From assembly GCF_000003815.2 (NCBI RefSeq), contig NC_049980.1, positions 22,893,249 through 22,957,248 on the forward strand: a DNA stretch of 64,000 nt, read 5' to 3'. The notes beneath the pieces are model-generated. The model was given only the letters and a program-made list of their open reading frames with translations, was not told the DNA's origin and made no database searches. This DNA is from Branchiostoma floridae (taxonomy: Eukaryota > Chordata > Leptocardii > Amphioxiformes > Branchiostomatidae). Both the position numbers and the translations under genes were made by a program. Below are positions 39,501-51,500 of the stretch, piece after piece (the stretch's first letter is position 1; every line of letters starts with the position of its first letter).

Positions 39501-42500
39501 AGCGAAAGTATGTTCCAAACACCTGGGGGATGTAGCTTAAATTAAGAAGTATTAAAAGTCACATAATCAGCTTATATTAATAGTAAAGCAATACTTTGTC
39601 CATATCATTACACAGCAACTTTTACACCATGGAATCCTCCAATTCAATCTCTTCTTTTGATACTTCCCATTTGTTGAGTAATTAGCAAGACAATTGATCA
39701 TTAATATCCAAGTCTTCAGCAGTTTGCTGTCACAGCAAGTTTTGTGTAATTTCTTTGGCTTGCATTCAGAATGAGTTGAATGAAGTAGAGGACATTACTG
39801 GTGGTGGATAGGGCGCTTTCTTTGATGTGATATTGGGAATAGTGATTTGATCAGCATGTGCTGCACCTTTTCCGTTTCTGATTTTGGTGTTGCACGTGTG
39901 GTTTGTGGTGACACTGTTATTCTATGTTTTATGTCTACTTTGATTTGCATTTTCTGTGTTTCTGTTCCTTTTTTGCTGTATATTGCCTTGTGGTGATACT
40001 ATTATTTGACGTTTATGTTAACTTTTCCCGTTTCTGTGTTTGTTGTGGACGTTTGCTGTTGTGGTTGTGGTGGTTTGTGGTGTTGGTATGGTGATGGCAT
40101 GCAGGGGTTAGAATTGCTGATCAGGCTCGCAGAAGAGGTGAGATATTACACAAGAGCTAAGACATCGTAATGACACTAAGACATCATAATGACACTGTTG
40201 TAACTTTTGCCTGCAGACTTTTCCGGATAAAAACGAATGACAAAGAAAAGAAAAATAGACTTGGACTCTTTGAGGCTATTTCATTTTGAATTCAAAGCTA
40301 GTAAGAGATGAGACAGATGCTTTGTAAATGGCCAGTTTGGGTCTGCAATGTGACAAAGTCATAACTTTGACATCATATCCTTAATGTCATTTTGTACCAT
40401 ATCATACATGACTTTTGTACAACATTATTGACAATCAGCCTGCACTATATTGCTTGCCGCTGTAATGTTTTGTATGACATTAGCCAATTGATAAACTTCA
40501 TAGAATTTTGTATCGACAAGTTGCATATTTTTTAAAAGCATATCCCCTGCAAAGGAAGGCCTCTTGCATGCGTATCAATCAGTTAATACGACATAGCTAT
40601 CATAATATACTGTACTGTTCATGGTAAAAAAGATTATATGATGTTATGATATGGAATGATACACAAAGGGTTCATCTGCGATGTTAGTCAACATTATGTT
40701 ACAATTTTAAACTTAACATCCGTACACAAAACAAAGCGCTAACCAACAAGCTACTTCAGAGCCCATCAACCTTCCCTCAACCAAGACGGGGGCTGATACC
40801 GATTTCCAAGCACCTTTCACCAATTGCTGACGTCACACTTCCGGTCTGGATGTGTGACATAAGCTTTGGGTCATTTCAACTTGATAAGCATCAGAAAACT
40901 GATCGAAAGCTTGTTGGTAAGCGCTTTATTTTGTGTATGAATATAAAGTTTAAAGTTGTAACGTGATGATAAGGAATGGTATTTAATATGTAGAACTTTG
41001 CCACCCCTACAGGTGGAGATCAGATGGTGTTCCTGGTGGAGGGTGAGGGTGGGGAACAGTCCGTCACCTTCCTAGACGCTCCCGAGGCGTGTGCCAAGTA
41101 CGATGCCAGGGTCGCCTCCTGGGAGGAACTCAGGGACACATTTGTGGAGGGCCTTGATATCTGTCGGCAAGTCACTTTTATCTTGTGTCCTACCTTGTCT
41201 TCATGAGATGAGCACACATGTTTTCTTACTCTGCTCAATTCTACTGGTTGTCATGTATCATACTATGACTATCATGTTCTACGACCTAATCACGTACAAT
41301 TCATACATACAGTCTCACACAATTGCAAACTGAGGATATTGTTGGTTGGTATATCCGAGCAGGTGTTCTGTGAGCAGTTAGGGGAAACATTGTCTCAGAT
41401 CCTTGTCGGCAGTTGGATCTGTCAAAATCATACGACAACCGCGTTGTTACTGATGCTGTCTATAGGGCAGATTGTTAGCATGTTTTCCCAAATTTGCGTG
41501 GAAAGACTAGCTTATATTTGTTTCCTCAGTACCTTTAAATATGTTGTCAATACAGTAGAAGCCGCTTAATTGCAAGGCCTATTTGCCAGTGAGTTTTGTG
41601 CAATTGTGCAATAATGCAAGGTTATCCAGCTGGAACGCACCAGTTTGGGATTTTGAGATTCCGTGCAGTAAACAGAAGTGTGCGTTAATCCTTTGTGCAA
41701 GTATCTGGCTTCTACGGTATTGCAAAAATCAATTTTGTCAATCATTGTGCAACCATTGCAGCCTTGCCTGGCTGAATGATGCTACGGTAGCCCATCTCAT
41801 CCACATTGCCAGGGAGTACTGCCCTGATGTGGGCGTGGTTCATGGTGGCAGCATTGAGTTCTCTGAGAAACATGACGTCTGGTGCACCCCCATCAATAGC
41901 AACAAACTTGGTACAGTCCTTCCACAGTCAGGTTTTTCTAAAGAACAAACAAATGTTTGTTGACTTGTCTGTTTATTTGTGTGTTTGTTATATTTTTGGA
42001 CTATATTCCCTCAGTTTAAATGGGTCAGCAAGCTGAATGAAGTTATGTCATGATTTCAGATTTTGCTTTATTATATAATGAAAGAACAGATTGCTAAATA
42101 AATGAAGTAGTTGATGTTAAATTTCTGTGGACTCTCTTTCAGAGTGTGAAACATTCAAACAATTCACCTGTGACAATGGGTTGTGTGTTCCCCGCTGGGC
42201 CCTGTGTAACGGCATCAACAACTGTGGAGACAACAGTGATGAGGACCACTGCAGTAGGTTACCTTCCATCTCTAGACAACTGAAAAAGTTGTTAGCGACA
42301 AACGAGTAATCATAACTTTTGTATTAAGTTGTTGGTTGTCAGTATTGTGTAGGCCAGTTGTATTTTGCAGCCGATTCTGCTTGTTTATATATTGAAACTG
42401 GTGTTGTTTTTGTGTATCCTTTGCTGTTTTTAGGGCCAACCTTCCTGCTACCAGGCGCACAGGGCCAGTATAACCTGACCTTCAGAGCAGCAGAAGCTGA

Positions 42501-45500
42501 ATGTAACAAGTTTGACGCTCGAGTGGCGCAGTGGGAAGATCTACTCCATGCCTGGGACCAGGGAATGGACATCTGTCGTTTGGTAGGCTGTTACCTCAAA
42601 CAGAAAGTCGTTCTTATTGTGAGCTTGTTGCCCTTTATTGTTGTTATGCTGGTATTTGCAAAGTACATGTAAAGGCCATTATACATATTTGGCTTATAAC
42701 AGTATTATGTCACCCACCGTCCCCAAGTGTTTGTTTTTTCCTTATTTGTTGTTGCAAAGAAAAACATGAAAACATTCAACTGCCAACACCTAGGGCTCCT
42801 TGTTTTCTTTCTCTCAACAATTGAATCAGACTAGTATATTACTGAGATTATCTTGCTCTGACATCACTTAGTCTAGTCTAAATAACATGGTACAACATTG
42901 CAATGTCAACTTCAATAGGGCTGGCTTCAAGATGGAACAGTAGGATTTCCCATCCACAGCCCACGGGCCCAGTGTAAGGGAGGGGAGAGTGCTAAAGGCA
43001 TTCAACACTTTGGCAGCCAGATGCACGACTCCAAGTACGATGTCTACTGTATCTTCAGGAATGGAGACAGTGGTAAGTACCTGAACAGTGACAGAGAACA
43101 ATTCAAATTTCTTCCAAAATGTCTTTAGCACCATAATCGTATTGATTCAATACGACTTGGCAAGGATGAATTCCCTAGTCTGTTATCAGACTGTTTTTGA
43201 CTCAATGACAAGAGACAGGTGCCCCTATAGCTAGGCCTGTCTCAAAGCTTTGGTATCAGGAAGGAGTCTACATGCAATCAACTGCATCTAGCATATTGTC
43301 ATTATATCCAGCAATATGATGCTTGTTCCTACGATAATACCTCCTTTCTGGTTGAAGTTATCATAAGGGTGCATTTTGTCAATAGTAAATCTTGTAATAA
43401 TCTTATGTTGGAAAAGTGCAGGTATGACGTCCATGGGGGAAACCAGACTGTCAGCTTTATCATGGTTACATCTCTTTTCTCCAACTTAATATTGATTTGA
43501 AAACTTCACAGGAAGAAGGCCACAATTTGAATGTGTTTCAAACACTTCTAAAACATGCTACAGAAAAAGGACAATACTTTCCATTTCTGCTCGAGAAGCA
43601 TTTGAAGTATATTTGCATCAATTGGTATTTTCCTGGAGCATTTTGCATATTCTTCCCAACACATGGACAATTAATCTGATTGAATGTGTATTTTCCCAGA
43701 TTGCAACACCATCAACCAGTTTACCTGTGGGAATGAGCTGTGTGTTCCCTTCTGGCTCAAGTGTGATGGGGTTGATAACTGTGGGGACAACAGTGATGAG
43801 AACACCTGTGGTATGTATCGCTATCTTGCACACTCATGCTCATTATTCATTTTACCATATGTTAAGTTTTTCCCCATTGCACATTGTGGGGTTTGATAGC
43901 AGACATTCAGCTGCTTCTGGTCTGAGTTTACATTATGATAGCTGAGATGTCTCCCCTAATGTCACCTATCCAATTCCTCTGTGGTTAGCCCCAAAGATCC
44001 TTGTTTGTTTATTGTTTGGACAAAAACAGAGAGTAGTGAAGTAATGAAATGTGTAAAGAACAATGTAGAGATGGAGAGAAAAGATTTCTTCTTCTCCTGT
44101 CATCACATCTCCTACACTCTTCCGCTCCAGAAAAAGCCTGAAAAAGGGCTCTGCTAAGCCTTAAACTTAACAAATATGTCCTTCAATGGTCATTGGGAAG
44201 AGTTTCACATTCATTCTATGGATTTGTTGACAGTGCCAGACATTCTTGACTGCACCAATGGCCTTGCTGAGGAGGACTGTGACCTGCTGACCAGACTTCT
44301 GGACGCCATGCTGGCCGACCTGCAGGAGGAGATGGGGAAGATCAAACCTGGAGACGGAACCGTGGTGGTGGCTCCGGGGGATGCTAAGGAACGACTGGAG
44401 CAACTGGCACAAAATATCAATGATCTGAAAGTAAGGAAGTAGAAACATTCATTATGTATTGCAATGTACTACAGAAATCCTTAGATAGTATTCCCATGTA
44501 TCATTTAAAAAGAGGCCATTGCCTCCATTGCTCTCCAGAGCTTTTGGAAGACTTAAGAAAATGTTCTAATGTAAAATCTTCATCAAGTAGCCTGTGTATT
44601 GCCATTAGCAACCATCCCCTTGACTAAGGGTTTTGGAGGTAGAATCCCAACGGTGTTGCTGACCTGACATGTATGCTACTGAAAAGGGTTGCAGTCTTAA
44701 GAGCAAATGTCTGTAAGGGTCAAACAATGGTGGCAGGGGTCAAAAAATAGATTTGGCTCATATTTTGCACAGTGATAGTACTTGGTACACAACCCCCGAA
44801 AATAGCTTTCTTTCTGCTCAGAACCTCTCGTTGCTATGGCAACAGGCCAAAGAAGTTTATGGTCCATTTTCCCAGATTTTGGCATGTAAAAACATGAAAA
44901 TTGGTCAACTTCAGGGCACTAATACTGATCAATGCTTTAACTTAACGACAAAAGCAGAATGTGCTGATTAGAGCAATGCCTAAACTTGCATTAAATAGCA
45001 GTAAAGTCAATCTTCTGTAAAATCTATGGTTACGGGCAACCTGAATACAATACACTGTTTTCAGGTTGTCAAAAAAGTGAAATTTTGCCCAACTTTGAAG
45101 CACTGAAAGTCCGTAAGTGTAAAGATTTTTCTCTTGTAATTCACACCAAATAATAACCCACTAAAGAGCTATTAGATGAATGCTTGCAAAGTTTGGGTTC
45201 TTGTTTTGTTGCTACGCAATTGTCCTTTAAAGTGGGTCAATTTTCATGATTTCGATAATGTGTCATTATTTGCTATTTTTGCACAATCATGACTTCCAAA
45301 CCAAACAAGTTCTGTTATTGAAATTTATATGGACAATAAACCAATATATTGTCTATGAAATGCATGCTTGGTAAAGTTGGGTTCTTGTTTTGTTTCTCCG
45401 TAATTGTCCTTTAAAGTCAGTCATTTTTGATGATTTTGTCAAATTTTCATTTTGTGCTATTTTTGAACTATTGTGAGTTCCATACCACACATGTTCTGTA

Positions 45501-48500
45501 ATTCGAATTTACTTGAAAGATAAACCAAAAAAATATATTGTCTATGAAATGCATGCTTGTAAAGTCTGGGTTCTTGTTTTATTGCCACGCAATTGTCCTT
45601 TAAAGTAGGTCAATTTTCATGATTTTGATAATATGTCATTTTGTAACTTCCGAACCAAGCTTGTTCTGTTATTGGAATTTACTTGGAATATAAACCAATA
45701 TGTTGTTAATCAAAGGCATGCTCGTAAAGTCTGGGTTCTTGTTTTGTTGGTACACAATTGTCTTTCAAAGTAGGCCGATTTTCATGGTTTTGTTGATATG
45801 TTATTTTTTCTATATTTGAACTATCATAGGTTCCAAATTAAAATTGTTGTGTAATTCAAATAACCAATATACTGTCTACCAAATACATGCTTGCCTTAAT
45901 TTGAGTTCTTGTTTTGTTGATACACAATCGTCCTTTAACGTAGGTCAATTTTCATGATTTTGATAATATGTCAGAAGAAAAGCAGATCCTGCGAAAAGAA
46001 CTCTACCACAGTCAGCTTACAGATGTGCCCTGTGTGGCAGAGACTGTCATTCTCGTATAGGACTGTTAAGCTACAGTTGACGCTGTAGGGCTCAATTAGA
46101 ATTTCACCATGGTCAGTATTGGCTGAAGGAGGCCATATATATGATAATATGTCATTTTGTGCTAAATTGCACAATCATAACTTCCGAACCAAACTTGTTC
46201 TGTAACTGAAAGTTACTCGAAATATAAACTAATGTATTGTCTATCAAACGCATGGTTATGTTCAATTGGGGTTCTTGTACGCACATGGCCCGATGCGTAG
46301 GTCGTATTCTGCACTTTTTTTTTACAACAATGATACACAACACATGGTACAGTCTTCATATTTATAGAACCAATGTAACAATGTGTAACCATACTAAAGA
46401 AAAACAAACATTTGTAGGGATTCTACACAGTCATACTCGTTGTCAACGTCAGATGCATCCACTCTGAACGTCCAAACATTCTGCTAGCTTTGCAGTTAAG
46501 CACAAATATTGACTCCCGAAGACTTAACTTAAAGTGTCATCAAATTCTGTGCATCTTTACACTTACAGGACCATGTTTATGTGAACAATATACCCAACTT
46601 TTGCTATTTCTGTGTACATTTTGAGCATGGGCAGGAACTTATAGGTAACGTTACTCTTGAAGTATTGCCACTAATATGAGAGCACTTGATGTAGATGTGT
46701 CATCAATAATCGCCTCCGGTAGTCAGCATTTGTGGAAAAACCTTAAGTACCCAAGTTCCTGACCTTGCTCAAAATGGAGTACGGTCCAAAGACATTGCAG
46801 AAGTTAACCCAAACGCATGTTTTTTCTAATGTATGCTACTGTGAATAGAAAGATACACTGAGATTGGTGATATTTGTTCAAATGTAGAAACAAGTTAAGT
46901 CTTTAAAGAGTCAATATTGGGATCCAAACATAAGACTGTAGACTGCAGTCAGACGTGTACGAGTATACGTAGAGTGCGTATGTAGCTGCAGAGCTATCAG
47001 AATGTTTGGAAGTTCTGAATGGATGCATCCTACACACCCTCCCATGTTGGGCTAATCCCACGGTATCAGTGAGAAATTTGTTTATGCCACTGGATCATCC
47101 CTGAAGGAAAGGGTGACCAGTGACATTGAAGATGAGTATGACTTTGTATAGAATCCCTACAATTTTTTTTTTCTTTATGGTCATAGCATTGTTACATTGT
47201 TTCTATAAAAAAAACATAGACGGTGACATGTGTATTACAGTACCTGTATTCAACAATAAGATTTGTGGAGAAGTGTGGAATAGGATCTACTTCAGACATG
47301 TATACATACTCTGCTAGAATACAAGAACCTGATATGTGCAAACATGTGTTGATTTATTGATTTATATTCCATGTAAATTTCAATTACAGAACACATTTGG
47401 TTCGGAAGTTATGACTGTGCAAAGATGCCGGCACAAAATGACATATTAGCACAATCGTGAAAATTGACTTATATTAAAGGACAATTGTGTACCAACAAAA
47501 CAAGATTATTGGTTTATATTCCAAGTAAATGTCAACTACAGAACAAGTTTAGTTTGGAAGTTCTGCTTGTGCAAAGATGTTACAAAATGACATATTATAA
47601 AAATCATGAAAATTGACCTACTTTAAAGGACAATTGCGTGGCAATAAAACAAGAACCCAGACTTTACAAGCATGCATTTCATAGACAATATATTTTTTGG
47701 TTTATAGTTCAACTAAATTCGAATTACAGAACATGTGTGGTTTGGAACTCACAATAGTTCAAAAATAGCACAAAATGAAAATTTACAAAATCATCAAAAA
47801 TGACTGACTTTAAAGGACAATTACGGAGAAACAAAACAAGAACCCAACTTTTCCAAGCATGCATTTCATAGACAATATATTGGTTTATTCTCCATGTAAA
47901 TTTCAATAACAGAACTTGTTTGGTTTGGAAGTCATGATTGTGCAAAGATAGCAAATAATGACACATTATCGAAATCATGAAAATTGACCCACTTTAAAGG
48001 ACAATTGCGTAGCAACAAAACAAGAACCCAAACTTTGCAAGCATTCATCTAATAGCTCTTTAGTGGGTTATTATTTGGTGTGAATTGCAAGAGAAAAATC
48101 TTTACACTTACGGACTTTCAGTGCTTCAAAGTTGGGCAAAATTTCACTTTCTTGACAACCTGAAAACAGTGTATTGTATTCAGGTTGCCCGTAACCATAG
48201 ATTTTACAGAAGATTGACTTTACTGCTATTTAATGCAAGTTTAGGCATTGCTCTAATCAGCACATTCTGCTTTTGTTGTTAAGTTAAAGCATTGGTCAGT
48301 ATTAGTGCCCTAAAGTTGGCCAATTTTCATGTTTTTTACATACCAACATCTGGGAAAATGGACCATAAACTTCTTTGGCCTGTTGCCATAGCAACGAGAG
48401 GTTCTGAGCAGAAAGAAAGCTATTTTCGGGGGTTGTGTACCAAGTACTATCACTGTGCAAAATATGAGCCAAATCTATTTTTTGACCCCTGCCACCATTG

Positions 48501-51500
48501 TTTGACCCTTACAGACATTTGCTCTTAAGAATGGGATATCAAACTGTGGTCCACGGGTCATTGTCAAAGAGAGCTCAGGAAATTTCTACTTACAATGAAC
48601 CTGTGAATACTGTATATCATTCTAACATTTGTCTCCACTGTCATGACCAGTGGTTACATTTTATTGTAAAAGTAGCACTTTGGTGATTCAATATTTATTC
48701 ATCACATCCTGCTTACAAATCAATGAACAAACACTGGTCAAACATAACCTTCCTGGCAAACATAAGCAGTTCTCAAACATGCATCTTGAGAGCAATCATA
48801 ACAATATTTTCTGCACCCCTCTGCCATAGGACCAGATCAAGTCATGGTCCTCCCCTGATATGGACAAACTCAGAGATGCGATCAAGGAAGCTGATGAGCA
48901 GGATGCCACACCCCTCATTCCCAAGGTACTTAGATGCACTTGTGTGTCAGACCATCTAACTCAATCTTTAACGAAAAACATTTCTGTGATCATCTTTCTT
49001 ACACGTACCCCATGTATGCAGAGCCTACTTAGAATTCTCTTGTGTTTTCCTAACTGTATAATCACATTTTCTAATACTTCTTCCCCTTTTAAATTACTGT
49101 TTCCTATCATACAGGCTTTACGTAAAAAAAGTGTAAAAAAGTAAAGTTTATCATTTTACTTAAAGACTCTTGACAAAAGGGAGAAATATTTTAAAAGGAT
49201 GGCTTTGTTGCCTTTTGCAGGCTGAACGTGTTGAGAGGAATGGAGAGTCTGTGGACAACAATGCAGACAACACCAAGGACAGGGCTGATGATCTGGAACG
49301 GCAGATGGATGCACTGAAACAGAAGATGGGTAAGGTGATAGAAATAATATCAAATCAGTCTCATAATTCCTCCAGACAACCAAAGACTGCCACATTCTAA
49401 GCATTCTAAGAAATGGTAGATTTAAAGAGATCTACTAATGCATGATCAGGTATTTCCTTTAACCTTAAAATTAAAAGTTTATTTTTACATAAGGCTGATT
49501 TGAATATCAAAACTAAAAGTATGCAGACTAACATTATCATAATGTTATTAGATTATTTGCAGTAATTCTTTGTGTGTTAAAATTCGAAATATATATATAT
49601 GTTGATGATAAGCTTATTAGCCTACTGGGATATGATTGTTAGCACTGATTTCTGTGTCCTTATCAGATGAGATAAAGGCTGCCCTGGACAAAAAGACTGG
49701 AAGTGCTGATGTCATAGACCTGCAGGACCAGCTGAGAGAGGCTCGAGCAATCCTGCAGGAAATCCAGCAGCGGAAGGAGGACAACGTCAACTTCAAACCC
49801 CGCAAGGAGGCAGCAACTGAGGAGAAAACAGAAGCTGATAAATGTAAGACATCTTATCATTGACTTATTTATGATAGAGTATATAAATCATGATAATGTT
49901 TATCATGAATGCTCGTTACAGATAGAATTTTTTTTCTAATTGTCACTGTTTTACTGCTACAAACAGTCATTATCCAAAATCCATTATACAAAATAATTTT
50001 GTTTCCATAGGGATTTGTGTTTAGACAATGAAAGGGATAATATCATGTGTTTGATACATGTGCTTATCAATCATTGCATTAAGATGATGGAAGGGAAAAT
50101 TGATAGTGTTGACTATCATTGTTACAGTAGTAGTAGTATCAGTACATGGCTGTTTCCAGTGGTGCTGAAACTGTGGCTGTTATTAGATGGTACTTATGTT
50201 GAATATTAACATGTAAGCTAAGATCCTGTTCTTTTTTTCATTTGATCTCCTTGACAAATGGATGCATATCAAACATACATTAACGAGCTTGTAATCTGGT
50301 ACTGTGTTGCAATATGACCTGATGTAGATACCCATCTATCTCTGCCATCCATCACAAGTTATGTATTCTGACACCTTGTTCCAGTGTCCACAGATGTAGA
50401 TGATTGGCTGAAGCAGAGCTCCACGGGATCTTTTGTCAAGATTGATGCAGAGCTGCGGAAGTTTACTGATGGTTTGGATGACCTTGCACAGGCTATTGAC
50501 CAGGCAGAAGATAAGGTCAGTGTGCTGCTAACCCGGCCTACAAACTTTGACCTATGACACATATGTTAATAGTAATACCAAGCCTTTTTAGACACAGTGT
50601 TTAAGCTTAAAACGTTGTCAAAAGTTTCATGGATCAGCTATCAATGTAAAAAGTCAATACTGCACAGCTGGTTTGACAATTTGAAAGGACAAACTGGGTG
50701 ATTGAGGCATCCAGTTAAAAATTGGAAATTAAAACCATTTGTTATATACATGTTTATGTCATCCATAATTAAGATGATTTTAAAGTTTGTATTGTCTTGC
50801 AGACCAAGCAAGCCAATGATCTGAACCGTGCCAATGCAGACCGTCCTGACAAGAACCTGATGAATGATGTGGATGTTAAGCACAATGAGCTGAAGGATGC
50901 CATTAACGATGCCAAGGCCACCCGCGATGAGGCCAAGACTGTTCATGACATGGGAAGGTCTCTTCAGGTGATCTAATGGTTCTTTGTTCACACTATTGTG
51001 AAAGAATAAACCAACCAGGCCATCCTATGTAGTCCTCTAAAAAGAACCCAGGTATTGTCCAACACGATGTCAGTACTATGATTCAGAATACTTGAGGAAT
51101 TAGCATAGTTTTCATTCTCTTCTTGCTTTTATCCTCCCAACCCAACCCTTTGGGTATATTATCTCAAAAGAAACAAAATTGAATCACAAATTGCCAATTC
51201 CTAGGTGTTGTTTGTTTTTTCTCAACTCTAGTGAATATACAATTATATGTAGTATATAGGTGTTCAGGCAGCTTGCAGTCAAGATTTTTAATGTATTTGG
51301 CTTGAACAATACAGTTATGAACTTGACATGGGCTGCATCTTGCTTTTGACTCTGGGTATTGATAAAACTTTGCAAGATCATGTTCATAACACTTATCTTC
51401 TTGGTTTTGTTTTCCAGCAAGCCCTAGAGAACAAGAATGTGCAGCTGACAGCTGCTAAAATTGCCATCCAGAACAAAGTAAATGAACTTGGAGATATCCC

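Noticed and set aside
43810-44234. A gene boundary between LDLa 8 and the laminin coil
   Set aside because: No in-frame stop ends the LDLa exon, the donor GTATGT and acceptor TTGACAG fit in phase 1, and there is no signal peptide or promoter before the coil; still the junction most worth testing.
44697-48528. The same 60-residue peptide encoded at both ends of the intron
   Set aside because: It reflects the two arms of the foldback element; one copy is on each strand, neither has a coding context.
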